A stretch of 32,985 nt of DNA, taken from NCBI GenBank assembly GCA_031272485.1, contig JAISTV010000005.1, forward strand, positions 1-32,985. The letters are read 5' to 3'. This DNA is from Eubacteriales Family XIII. Incertae Sedis bacterium. Its GTDB lineage: Bacteria > Bacillota > Clostridia > Peptostreptococcales > Anaerovoracaceae. Under the pieces are notes generated by a model, which was given only the letters and a program-made list of their open reading frames with translations, was not told the origin of the DNA and searched no databases. Of the stretch, positions 23,237-31,186 are shown piece by piece (the first letter of the stretch is position 1; every line of letters starts with the position of its first letter). The translations under genes and the position numbers were made by a program.

Positions 23237-23845
23237 ATGATGGAATTTCATGCAACGACCATCGTGGCGGTACGCAGGAGCGACCGGGACATCTGCATAG
23301 GCGGCGACGGGCAGGTGACCATGGGCGAGACGTCCGTCATGAAACACAACGCGAAGAAGGTGCGCCGCATCTACAAGAACACGGTGCTTACGGGGTTCGC
23401 CGGCTCCGTGGCGGATGCGTTCACGCTGACCGAGCGCTTCGAGAAGAAGCTGGAGGAGCACGGCGGGAACCTCAAGCGCGCGGCGGTGGCGCTGGCGCAG
23501 GACTGGCGCTCGGACAAGGCCATCCGGCACCTGGAGGCGCTCATGGTGGCGGCGGACCGCAACAGCCTGCTGCTCATCTCCGGAAACGGGGAGGTCATTG
23601 AGCCGGATCAGGACTTTATAGCCATAGGCTCCGGCGGCAATTACGCGTATGCTGCCGCAAACGCTCTGTATAACAACACGGATCTCGGGGCGGAGGATAT
23701 AGTCCGCAAGGCGCTTCTGATTGCGTCGAGTATCTGCGTGTACACGAACGACCATATCAGCGTGGAGAAGCTGGACGAGCCGGAGCAGGCTGCTGCGGCC
23801 GGCCAGGCGCTCGCGCTGCCGGAAGGAGGCGGGGAAGATGCCTAA
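23237..23845 (+). CDS. hslV: ATP-dependent protease subunit HslV (ClpQ/CodW)
   Basis: The 202-residue protein starts [14 protein letters not shown]. The family is processed to expose an N-terminal Thr, so TTIVAVRR is the likely mature end, with a short propeptide of the Firmicutes FHATT type. Conserved segments are [48 protein letters not shown]-like helix, and [17 protein letters not shown] Gly/Ala/Glu-rich tail of about 20 residues extends past the usual end. It forms the double-hexamer protease core with HslU. AGGAGG at spacing 8 overlaps the topA stop; the hslU start overlaps its last codons by 8 bp. Confidence 0.96.
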   Translation: MMEFHATTIVAVRRSDRDICIGGDGQVTMGETSVMKHNAKKVRRIYKNTVLTGFAGSVADAFTLTERFEKKLEEHGGNLKRAAVALAQDWRSDKAIRHLEALMVAADRNSLLLISGNGEVIEPDQDFIAIGSGGNYAYAAANALYNNTDLGAEDIVRKALLIASSICVYTNDHISVEKLDEPEQAAAAGQALALPEGGGEDA

Positions 23846-25277
23846 CGCGCTGTATCAAATGACGCCCAAGGAGATTGTGGCGGAGCTGGATAAGTACATC
23901 ATCGGCCAGGACCAGGCCAAGAAGAGCGTGGCGGTGGCGCTCAGAAACCGATACCGGCGGAGTCTGCTGCCGGACGAGATGCGCGAGGAAGTGACGCCCA
24001 AGAACATCCTCATGATGGGGCCCACCGGCGTGGGTAAGACGGAGATTGCCCGCCGGCTCGCCAAGCTCATGGACGCGCCGTTCGTCAAGGTGGAAGCCAC
24101 CAAGTTCACCGAGGTGGGCTATGTGGGGCGCGACGTGGATTCCATGGTGCGCGACCTCGTGGAGTCGTCCATCCGGATTACCAAGCAGAAAAGGCTGGAG
24201 GAGAAGTACGTGGTGGCCGAGGAGATAGCCCTCGAGCGGATCGTGGAGGCCATAGTCCCCGGCAAGAAGAAGGCGGCCACGGGCGGCGGGATAAAAGGGC
24301 CCTTTGACTTTATCATGGGCAGCAAGCCCGGCCCGCAGCAGCAGACCGTGCAGGCGGATACCCCCGCGCAGCCGGAGGACACGCGCGCCGAGGCGGACAT
24401 AGAGCTCACGCGCGAACAGGTACGCCAGCAGGTCATAGACGGGCTGCTTGACGAGCAGTACATAGAGGTGGACGTTACGGATAACCCGCAGACGAACCAG
24501 CTCGACATGGGCAACGAGGGCATGAGCATAGCCATTGGCAACATCTTCGACGCCTTTGGCGGGCCGCCCCGCAAGAAGAAGAAAAAGGTCCGCGTGAAGG
24601 ACGCCAAGAAGATCCTGCGCGAGGACGAGGCGGCCAACCTCATTGACATGGACCAGGTCATAAGCGAGGCGCTGGAGAACGCGGAGCAGAACGGAATCAT
24701 CTTTATAGACGAGATAGACAAGATCGCTTCCGGCGGGTCGCTGCGGAGCGGCGCGGACGTTTCGCGCGAGGGCGTGCAGCGCGACATCCTGCCCATAGTG
24801 GAAGGCAGCGTGATCAATACCAAGCACGGGCCGGTCAAGACGGATCACATCCTGTTTATCGGCGCGGGCGCGTTTCACATAGCCAAGCCCACGGACCTCA
24901 TCCCCGAGCTGCAGGGACGCTTCCCCATTCGCGTGGAACTGGAGAACCTCACGAAGGAGGCCTTCGTCCAGATTCTCACTGTACCGGAGAACGCGCTCTT
25001 AAAGCAGCACCGCATGCTGCTGGAGACGGAAGGCGTGGACGTGACCTTCACGGACGAAGCGGTGGACGAGATCGCGGAAATAGCCTTTATGACCAATGAA
25101 CAGACGGAGAACATTGGCGCCAGGCGGTTGCATACCATCATGGAAAAGCTGCTCGAAGACCTGTCGTTCAATATCCCGGACGTGGAGGAAAAGGTCATAA
25201 CCATAGACAAGGCGTACGTGGAAAACAAGTTCCTCGACCGCATTCACGCGGACGATGTGGACAAGTATATCTTGTAA
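23838..25277 (+). CDS. hslU: ATP-dependent protease ATPase subunit HslU (ClpY)
   Basis: The start is ATG 23838, preceded by AAGGAGG at spacing 8 inside the end of hslV and overlapping it by 8 bp. The 479-residue protein has [21 protein letters not shown], Walker A GPTGVGKT (61-68), [18 protein letters not shown], an I-domain with a charged insertion ([15 protein letters not shown] and [14 protein letters not shown]), Walker [12 protein letters not shown] (about 285-295), and sensor/arginine region GRFPIRVEL. It ends DDVDKYIL; in this family the C-terminal tail docks into HslV. It unfolds substrates and feeds them to HslV. Slightly longer than most HslU (about 445-470), owing to the I-domain. 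Confidence 0.97.
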   Translation: MPNALYQMTPKEIVAELDKYIIGQDQAKKSVAVALRNRYRRSLLPDEMREEVTPKNILMMGPTGVGKTEIARRLAKLMDAPFVKVEATKFTEVGYVGRDVDSMVRDLVESSIRITKQKRLEEKYVVAEEIALERIVEAIVPGKKKAATGGGIKGPFDFIMGSKPGPQQQTVQADTPAQPEDTRAEADIELTREQVRQQVIDGLLDEQYIEVDVTDNPQTNQLDMGNEGMSIAIGNIFDAFGGPPRKKKKKVRVKDAKKILREDEAANLIDMDQVISEALENAEQNGIIFIDEIDKIASGGSLRSGADVSREGVQRDILPIVEGSVINTKHGPVKTDHILFIGAGAFHIAKPTDLIPELQGRFPIRVELENLTKEAFVQILTVPENALLKQHRMLLETEGVDVTFTDEAVDEIAEIAFMTNEQTENIGARRLHTIMEKLLEDLSFNIPDVEEKVITIDKAYVENKFLDRIHADDVDKYIL

Positions 25278-25284
25278 ACGACAC

Positions 25285-25314
25285 TTTACAGGGGTGTCCG
25301 TTCGCATATATAAT
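25285..25314 (+). promoter_or_regulatory. codY promoter
   Basis: TTTACA (25285-25290), 18-bp spacer, TATAAT (25309-25314), just past the hslU stop. It gives codY a leader of about 115 bp of its own. Confidence 0.6.
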
Positions 25315-25358
25315 GTGGGCATGAATGCGACCGCGTATTCCTCGAGGTTCTTTTCCCT

Positions 25359-25384
25359 CCGGCAGGCGTATTTTGGCCTACCGG
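25359..25384 (+). promoter_or_regulatory. Leader hairpin before codY
   Basis: A 9-bp stem with one C-A mismatch (CCGGCAGGC / GCCTACCGG) and an 8-base loop lies in the codY leader. No U-run follows directly. Role unknown. Confidence 0.35.
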
Positions 25385-25436
25385 TCTCGAACTGCGCGGG
25401 ATTTTACTTTTGCGTGGAAAGGCTGTAAGGAAGAAT

Positions 25437-26216
25437 ATGGAAAAATCGTTATTGGAGAAGGTACGCAAGCTGAACTGGGTTTTGGCAGAAAGCAGCACCG
25501 GAGTTTTCTCGTTTGACGATCTGGCGCAGATCCAGAGCAAACTCATGGATGCAAACGTGTACATCGTGGATATTCTGGGGAACGTAATCGGTGTGCACTA
25601 CACGATCAAGTCGGAAAGCGCGGCAATCGTGGATCCGGAGACGGGCGCGGAGAAACTGCCCGCCGAGTATAACGAGGAACTGCTCAAGCTGGAAGAGACG
25701 GTTTCCAATCTCAAGTCCGAGGAAGCACTGAAGATTTTCAAGTACGACTACGACTCCTACGACAAGTGGCATACGATTATCCCCATCTTCGGCGGCGGGG
25801 AGCGGCTGGGCACGGTGGTGCTGGCGCGCTACAACCCGGTGTTCGACGACGAGGATCTGATCCTGGGCGAGTACGGGGCCACCGTGGTGGGCATAGAGAT
25901 TCGCCGCCACCGCAAGCTGGCCAAGCAGGAGGAGGAGCGCATCAAGGCTACGGTCGCCAAGGCCATAGGCACGCTGTCCTACTCCGAGGTGGAGGCCATT
26001 CAGCAGATCTTCAAGGAACTGAACGGCACGGAAGGGCTGCTCGTGGCGAGCAAGATTGCGGACCGCTCGGGGATTACCCGCTCGGTCATAGTCAACGCGC
26101 TGCGCAAGCTGGAGAGCGCCGGCGTAATCGAGTCGCGCTCGCTGGGCATGAAGGGCACGCACATTAAGGTGCTCAACGACCAGTTCACCGAGGAACTCAA
26201 GAAGACCAAGTATTAG
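25437..26216 (+). CDS. codY: GTP-sensing transcriptional pleiotropic repressor CodY
   Basis: From ATG 25437 (AAGGA at spacing 5) the protein is 259 residues, the same length as Bacillus CodY. The N-terminal GAF domain (residues about 1-155), which binds branched-chain amino acids, includes VYIVDILGNVIGVHY and FGGGERLGTVVLARY. The C-terminal winged helix-turn-helix contains the family signature ASKIADRSGITRSVIVNALR then KLESAGVIESRSLGMKGTH. CodY represses nutrient-acquisition, competence and virulence-type genes when GTP and branched-chain amino acids are plentiful. It may control the surface-protein and competence genes nearby, but I did not identify a convincing CodY box. yigZ starts 9 bp downstream. 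Confidence 0.97.
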   Translation: MEKSLLEKVRKLNWVLAESSTGVFSFDDLAQIQSKLMDANVYIVDILGNVIGVHYTIKSESAAIVDPETGAEKLPAEYNEELLKLEETVSNLKSEEALKIFKYDYDSYDKWHTIIPIFGGGERLGTVVLARYNPVFDDEDLILGEYGATVVGIEIRRHRKLAKQEEERIKATVAKAIGTLSYSEVEAIQQIFKELNGTEGLLVASKIADRSGITRSVIVNALRKLESAGVIESRSLGMKGTHIKVLNDQFTEELKKTKY

Positions 26217-26225
26217 GCAGGAGCC

Positions 26226-26858
26226 ATGGCAGACTACCTGACCGTTCTGAAGGAAGGCTTTAGCGACCTTACTATCGAGCGGTCGCAGTTTCTGGGTTAC
26301 GTAAAAAACGTCACGTCCCGTGAGGAGGCGGAGGCGTTTTTTTCGTCCGTAAAGGCGGCGCACCGGGACGCCAGGCACCATGTGCCGGCATTCGTGCTGG
26401 GACCGGGCGGCCGGGAGCAATGGGCGAGCGACGACGGGGAGCCGCAGGGGACGGCAGGGGCGCCGGTCCTGGGGCTTTTAGCCGCGGAAGGGCTCACGAA
26501 CGTGGCGCTCATCGTGGTGCGGTATTTCGGCGGAATCAAGCTGGGGACGGGCGGACTCGTGCGTGCCTATACGCAGGCGGCGCGGGAGGCGCTTACGGAC
26601 GCGGGCAGGGCGCAGGCCGTGGGCGGCGCGGTGCTCACGTTCCAGCTGCCGTACGCGGCGCTGGATAAGGTGAAGCACTTCGCGGCGGCGGAAGGTTACG
26701 AGATTCGCGATACCCAGTACGCCGAGGCTGTCAAGCTTTTTATATTGACAGAAGACGCGCGCGAGGGTGCGCTCACGGAGCGGATTACAAACATAACGGC
26801 CGGAGAAGCCCGCCTCCTCGCCCGCGAGGAGACAGAGATACTTCGCTCCCCGGGGTAA
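26226..26858 (+). CDS. YigZ/IMPACT family protein
   Basis: The 210-residue protein carries the IMPACT/YigZ signature: IERSQFLGYV, HHVPAFVLG, ASDDGEPQGTAGAPVLGLL and VVRYFGGIKLGTGGLVRAYT, followed by the C-terminal UPF0029-type domain (LPYAALDKVKHFAAAEGYEI). The family is related to eukaryotic IMPACT, a Gcn2 regulator; the bacterial role is unclear, with RNA or nucleotide binding suggested from structures. It follows codY by 9 bp and is probably co-transcribed. The only ribosome site, AGGAG, is just 2 bases from the ATG, which suggests low or coupled translation. Confidence 0.93.
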   Translation: MADYLTVLKEGFSDLTIERSQFLGYVKNVTSREEAEAFFSSVKAAHRDARHHVPAFVLGPGGREQWASDDGEPQGTAGAPVLGLLAAEGLTNVALIVVRYFGGIKLGTGGLVRAYTQAAREALTDAGRAQAVGGAVLTFQLPYAALDKVKHFAAAEGYEIRDTQYAEAVKLFILTEDAREGALTERITNITAGEARLLAREETEILRSPG

Positions 26859-26915
26859 GCCGCATATTGCTACTGTTGTGTTAAACTAAACAGAGTGAAC
26901 CGAAAGGAGACGGAC

Positions 26916-27263
26916 ATGGAAAACTGTATCTTTTGTAAAATCGCCGCCAAGGAGATTCCCAGCAACGCCGTGTACGAGGACGAGGAGATATACTGCTTCC
27001 ACGACCTGGAGCCGCAGGCGCCCGTCCACGTGCTCATAATCCCCAAGAAGCACTTCGCCTCCCTGAACGAAGTGACGGAGTCCGCGGAGGACAAGGAGCT
27101 TCTCGGCCACCTCATGGCCAAGGTGGGGCAGATTGCGGACATCCTCGGCTTGGAGAACGGATATCGCCTCGTGAATAACTGCGGGGAGGACGGCATGCAG
27201 ACCGTCCCCCACCTGCACTTCCACTTACTCGGAAAGAGAAAGCTAACCTGGCCTCCGGGCTGA
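26916..27263 (+). CDS. HIT family (HinT-like) nucleotide-binding protein
   Basis: The start is ATG 26916 with AAGGAG at spacing 6; an in-frame GTG 21 bases upstream has no ribosome site. The 115-residue protein begins MENCIFCKIAAKEIPSNAVY, with a CxxC near the N-terminus and the histidine triad PHLHFHLLG near the C-terminus, as in HinT/PKCI-type nucleotide phosphoramidases. It hydrolyses AMP-linked compounds such as adenosine phosphoramidates. It is the last gene of the rightward block, 57 bp after yigZ. Confidence 0.94.
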   Translation: MENCIFCKIAAKEIPSNAVYEDEEIYCFHDLEPQAPVHVLIIPKKHFASLNEVTESAEDKELLGHLMAKVGQIADILGLENGYRLVNNCGEDGMQTVPHLHFHLLGKRKLTWPPG

Positions 27264-27267
27264 ACCC

Positions 27268-27331
27268 GCGCAAGGCCGTACGTCATAGCAGGCGCAAGAC
27301 TGTACGTCATTGCCGGACTAGTTCCGGCAAT
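27268..27331. repeat. 24-bp tandem duplication plus palindrome downstream of the HIT gene
   Basis: Two units beginning GCGCAAG and ending GTACGTCAT start at 27268 and 27292 (period 24, two mismatches in 19 bp). A perfect 9-bp stem, ATTGCCGGA-CTAGT-TCCGGCAAT (27309-27331), follows at once. GTCATTGCC...GGCAATCC resembles the dispersed REP-type palindromes of many bacteria. No T tail, so not an intrinsic terminator. Confidence 0.75.
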
Positions 27332-27370
27332 CCAGCAGCGCAGCCAGGAACTGCATTTTACAGACGCAAG

Positions 27371-27401
27371 AAAAAATCGGTAGCAATTCTGCTACCGATT
27401 T
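27371..27401 (-). terminator. Intrinsic terminator of the GBS-Bsp-repeat gene
   Basis: A perfect 12-bp stem (27374-27385 / 27390-27401) with a 4-base loop; on the minus strand it ends in TTTTTT. It starts 17 bp past the stop codon. On the plus strand a T-rich tail (TCTCTTTT) also follows, so it may stop rightward readthrough from the HIT gene. Confidence 0.9.
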
Positions 27402-27418
27402 CTCTTTTCGTCTGCGAA

Positions 27419-30400
27419 TTAGCCGATCGTCGGGCTCGCGCCTCCTACGAAGAAGTCAATCCCGTTGCCGCCGGTTATGTACGCGTGCGCGTAGTACAGA
27501 CCGGTGTCACCCTTATGGTCCGCAGTATCTACCGCCACTTCGTACACGCCGTCGCCCATGCTTACCGCCGGGTACCAGACCAGGTCGTCCTGGCCGCCGT
27601 TCACACTCCAGACCGCCACGCGCGGGTTGAACACGCCGGACTGGCTCTGGATCTTCGCCACGCGAATGGTAAAGGTACCGTTCTCATCGTCCAGGTCCAC
27701 CGCCGTCACTTCCGCCGAAGCCGGCTTTACCGTGAAGCTGCTACCATTGAGGAACACGGTCTTGCCGTTAGCAAGCGTCGCGTAGGCGTGAACATAGTAT
27801 GCGCCCACTTCCTTGTGGTTGCTCACCTGTGCCGTGCAGATCCAGCGGCCGTCGCCCTGATAGACGCCGTCGTACCAGATGAGGTCATTCTGCGTGTTGC
27901 CGTTCACGGCCTTCTGGCCCCAGACTGCGAACTTCACAGCCGTCACGCCGGGGGTAAGAACCACGCCGGTCGCGCTCATGTCGATACGCTTTCCGCTCGT
28001 GCAGGTCGAGGTCACTTGGACCGCCGGTGCTTCCTGCGTCACAGTGTCGCCGCCCACGAAGGATACCGTCCCGTTGCCATCCGTAACATATACGTGCGAG
28101 GTGTAAGCGCCAAACTCGGATTTGTGGCTGAGCGCGCTTATCTTGGCTACGTAAGTCTCATCGTCCACCTTGGCGGCGTCGTGCCACACGAGGTCGTCCT
28201 GACCGCCGGCCACCGTCCAGGTGGGAACCTGCACCTTGCTCACGCCCGAGGCGGACTGGATGCCGGAGACCGTCACGAAGAAACTGCCGTCCTCGTTCAC
28301 ATCGCCCACCTCAACCGTAGCAGAAGGCGCGTCCACCGTGGCGCTCGTCCCGTTAAGGAACATGGCCTGGCCGTCCGTGAGCCACGCATAAGCGTGAATC
28401 GCGTAGACGCCCACTTCCTTGTGGTTGCTTACCGGCAGGCTCACCTCATAGGTGCCGTTCCCCTTGCTCTTGGCCGGGTACCAGACGAGGTCGTTCTGCG
28501 CATTGCCATTTACCTTGGCCTGGCCCCAGACCGCGAACTGCACGTTCTTCACGCCGGGCGCAAGCTGCACGCCCGTAGCCGTAATCGTCATGGTCTTCTG
28601 GTCCGCGGACAGCTCAGCCGTAAGGCTCACTTCCGGCACAAACTTAGGCGTCGCGCTGCCGATGAACTGCACCGTGCCATTGCCGGCATACAGGTACACG
28701 TGCGCATAGTACTGGCCGTATTCGTTGCCATGGTCCGCTATGTCCACCGTGTAGCTAAAGGTCTGCCCGCCGTCCGTACTCACCGCGTCATACCAGCGGA
28801 GGTCATCCTGACCGCCGGCCGCCGTCCACACCGCGACCTGAATCCGGGACTGACCGGAAGCGGACTTAACATCGCTTATCTGCACCGTGAAGGTGCCGTC
28901 CGCCGGACTGACATCCTCTACCGTCACCTCGGAGGTGGCCGCGCTCACGGTCACGCTCTTGCTGCCCACAAAGAGGGAGGAACCGTTCGCGAAATCCGCG
29001 TAGAAGTGAATGTAGTAAGTGCCTACTTCCTTGTGGTTGCTCACGGCCGCGGTGCCGGCATACGTGCCGTCCGTCTCCTTGAGCGTGTACCACTTCAGGT
29101 CGTTCTGCGCATCGCCGTTTGCCTTGGCCGCGCCCCAGACCGCCGCGCGTACGCGCACCACGTTATCCAGGTCTATGTTGGAAGCGGAAAGGCTGATCTG
29201 CGTCTCCTTCGCGTTAAGCTCGGCGGAAAGGTCCGCGTCGTTCACGTTCCACTGGCGCCAATGGGCAAAGATCGTCACGTGATCGTCTACCGCATGCGTG
29301 GTCTCGGCCGTAACTTCTTCTCCGCCATTCAGCTCCGTGAACCAGCCGAGGAAAATGTGGCCGGCATACTGCGGCGTAATCAGCTCGCCGTACGCTTCGT
29401 CATAAGTAATTTCCTTGGTCTCGTCGTCGTTTGAATTGCCGCCGAGCACGCTGCCGCCGTTCAGGTCATAGGTCAGCGTATAGGACTTGACCGTCCACTG
29501 CGCGTAGAGATCCTGGTCCGTGTAGAACACAGAATCCGCGGTAATCTGCTCGCCGCCTTCGGTCTGGGTAAACCAGCCGTTAAACGTGTAACCCGTGCGG
29601 GAGGCTGCCGGCAGCTCGCCTATGGCGGTGCCGCTTTCCATGTTCACGGAAGTGGCCTCGGTGCCGTTCTGCGCGTTAAACGTAATGGTCGCGCCCGGGG
29701 AAAGCTGCAGCGAGGTAACGCCGTCGTTTTCCGTGGAGGACATAAAGGCCACCTTCGACAGGTCAAGCGTAAGCGCCGGACGGGCCACGCCGTAACTCGT
29801 CGGGGGATAATCCTCTGCTGAATCCGGATAGCAATAGTGTTCGTAGTCCAGTGTAGCCTGAGCATAGTCGGGCGTAAAGTACCCGTCTTGCACAAAGGTC
29901 TCTTCGAGTTTATCCTTGCTTCGCGTGCCGATATAGACGCTGTCAAGGCCCGTGCCGCAGGAAAGCAGATAAGGGAACGGGTAAATAATCACGTCCAGAT
30001 CCGCTTCCTGACTCTTGGCGGCAGACCACAGCGTGGCGTAGTCACCATAGGTGAGCGCCCATACCGGCGCGGTAACCTCCGGGCCGAAAGGATTAAGGTC
30101 TGCGTGGTCGCCTTTCACCGCCTCCGAAAGGGTACGGTCCTGAATCAGCATAGCGTCGGCCCGGCTAAAGCCCGCGTAGATTTCATCCATCTTCGCGGCC
30201 AGGTCGCTGCCTTTATACTCCGTCGGGCTGTTTTCCCACGGCTCTTTGAAGTACTTATAGTTCTTGCCGCCTTCGCCGCCATTTATAAGCTTGTAGCCTT
30301 CCGGTGCCGGCTCAATGGGCGCTTTGAATGCTGCAGGCCAATCGTCAGTGGCAGATTCGTAATTGCCGAGCACGTCGCGGTAGTCGGTAACCCAGTTCTG

Positions 30401-30694
30401 ATCATAGGACTTGGCCAGCAGGGTCACCGTGCCGTCGCCCTGTGCGGAGGCAATGCCCACGCCGTCGTACCCGACGATATACCACTCGTAACCGCCGAAC
30501 GTTACGGTCTTGGTGGTGCTGTATACATCATCGGTGGAAAAAATCTGCGAGTAATCGCTGACCGGTTCTTTTTCGTTTTCCTCACCCGCGTAAGCCGCCA
30601 GCGGGGTAAACAGCGCAAAAACCATAAGCGCCGAAAGCAACATGCCGAGAACAAACCGTCCTCTGCTTCGATAAACTAGTCTCTCCATTTTCAA
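27419..30694 (-). CDS. Secreted surface protein: DUF6273-like head, two InlB-type repeats, six GBS-Bsp-like repeats
   Basis: The start is TTG 30694, with GAGAGG at spacing 8; the ATG two codons on (30688) is the alternative, at spacing 14. The 1,091-residue protein has a signal peptide (FVLGMLLSALMVFALFTPLA, cut near AYAG) and a DUF6273-like region, about residues 61-320 (FGGYEWYIVGYDG ... YGVARPALTLDLSKVAF). Two InlB/Listeria-Bacteroides repeats follow at about 335-400 and 401-480 (GYTFNGWFT, LYAQW; FLGWFTELNGGEE, FAHW). Six GBS-Bsp-like repeats at about 486-1091 each carry a variant of AVWxxxxGQDDLxWY and HKxxxGxYxxHxYxxxGN. There is no LPxTG motif, transmembrane tail, SLH or choline-binding repeat, so attachment is unknown. 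Role is probably adhesion or wall interaction; this is inferred from the repeats. It ends at a strong terminator. Confidence 0.9.
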   Translation of the reverse strand: MKMERLVYRSRGRFVLGMLLSALMVFALFTPLAAYAGEENEKEPVSDYSQIFSTDDVYSTTKTVTFGGYEWYIVGYDGVGIASAQGDGTVTLLAKSYDQNWVTDYRDVLGNYESATDDWPAAFKAPIEPAPEGYKLINGGEGGKNYKYFKEPWENSPTEYKGSDLAAKMDEIYAGFSRADAMLIQDRTLSEAVKGDHADLNPFGPEVTAPVWALTYGDYATLWSAAKSQEADLDVIIYPFPYLLSCGTGLDSVYIGTRSKDKLEETFVQDGYFTPDYAQATLDYEHYCYPDSAEDYPPTSYGVARPALTLDLSKVAFMSSTENDGVTSLQLSPGATITFNAQNGTEATSVNMESGTAIGELPAASRTGYTFNGWFTQTEGGEQITADSVFYTDQDLYAQWTVKSYTLTYDLNGGSVLGGNSNDDETKEITYDEAYGELITPQYAGHIFLGWFTELNGGEEVTAETTHAVDDHVTIFAHWRQWNVNDADLSAELNAKETQISLSASNIDLDNVVRVRAAVWGAAKANGDAQNDLKWYTLKETDGTYAGTAAVSNHKEVGTYYIHFYADFANGSSLFVGSKSVTVSAATSEVTVEDVSPADGTFTVQISDVKSASGQSRIQVAVWTAAGGQDDLRWYDAVSTDGGQTFSYTVDIADHGNEYGQYYAHVYLYAGNGTVQFIGSATPKFVPEVSLTAELSADQKTMTITATGVQLAPGVKNVQFAVWGQAKVNGNAQNDLVWYPAKSKGNGTYEVSLPVSNHKEVGVYAIHAYAWLTDGQAMFLNGTSATVDAPSATVEVGDVNEDGSFFVTVSGIQSASGVSKVQVPTWTVAGGQDDLVWHDAAKVDDETYVAKISALSHKSEFGAYTSHVYVTDGNGTVSFVGGDTVTQEAPAVQVTSTCTSGKRIDMSATGVVLTPGVTAVKFAVWGQKAVNGNTQNDLIWYDGVYQGDGRWICTAQVSNHKEVGAYYVHAYATLANGKTVFLNGSSFTVKPASAEVTAVDLDDENGTFTIRVAKIQSQSGVFNPRVAVWSVNGGQDDLVWYPAVSMGDGVYEVAVDTADHKGDTGLYYAHAYITGGNGIDFFVGGASPTIG

Positions 30695-30713
30695 TACACT
30701 TTCCTCTCTTCTC

Positions 30714-30927
30714 TGTCAAAAGTAACTGCTCTTAAGTCGGCTCAATAGTCTGCTAATAAAAATGTCAATAGTAATGCCAAAGGTATGCCAACCAAGCTGC
30801 CAATAGTACGCCAAAGTATCTGCCAACAAAGCTGTCAATAGTCTGCTACATCGCACGTCAATTAGAATGTCAGGTTATGTGCCACATAATCTGCTAATTC
30901 AATGGCTAATATTTCTGCCGGATTGTC
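30714..30927. repeat. Phased array of about 18 short units, period 11-13 bp, between divergent surface-protein genes
   Basis: Units of the form TG(C/T)CAAnAGnnn start at 30714, 30727, 30739, 30751, 30763, 30775, 30786, 30798, 30809, 30821, 30833, 30844, 30856, 30868, 30880, 30892, 30903 and 30916. The step is 11, 12 or 13 bp, mean about 11.9. On the minus strand the unit reads TTGRCA, like a -35 hexamer. The mixed steps do not keep a reading frame, so it is not coding. Confidence 0.85.
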
Positions 30928-31109
30928 TTCCCTATAATTCGGTAAAATCCCGCTTTCACAGGACGTACAAAAACCCTATACCCCGGCCCACCCCCAATTA
31001 CGCACCCAGAGAAATATTCAGAATTCTTTTTTATTTTCAAACCCCATCAAACCCCCGCCCCTTTCAAAAGTACGAACCCAGGTACCAGAACAACCCCAGC
31101 AAACGGCTA
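30928..31109. other. Rest of the intergenic region between the two surface-protein genes
   Basis: No gene. It holds one isolated TATAAT (30933-30938, plus strand) without a fitting -35. A C-rich, G-poor stretch (30960-31100) with short A/T runs follows; nothing else is recognised. Confidence 0.6.
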
Positions 31110-31138
31110 TTGTCTCCACAAAAAAATAACCGTATAAT
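31110..31138 (+). promoter_or_regulatory. Promoter of the BspA-type gene
   Basis: TTGTCT (31110-31115), 17-bp spacer, TATAAT (31133-31138), 48 bp before the ATG. Same hexamers and spacing as the yebC promoter. Confidence 0.7.
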
Positions 31139-31186
31139 TCAACTATCGGGTTCACTGTGGGAGATACAAGTGGGAGATTTCAAGTC

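Noticed and set aside
21224-23755. 843-codon minus-strand frame opposite topA and hslV
   Set aside because: Antisense shadow of two unmistakable genes; no family signature.
27485-29434. 649-codon plus-strand frame opposite the GBS-Bsp-repeat gene
   Set aside because: Mirror of repeat-coding DNA with no signal peptide or domain; the minus-strand gene has the signal peptide, repeats and terminator.
30714-30927. The short-unit array as CRISPR or as coding repeats
   Set aside because: There are no spacers between the units, the step varies between 11, 12 and 13 bp so no frame is kept, and stops occur in the frames read.
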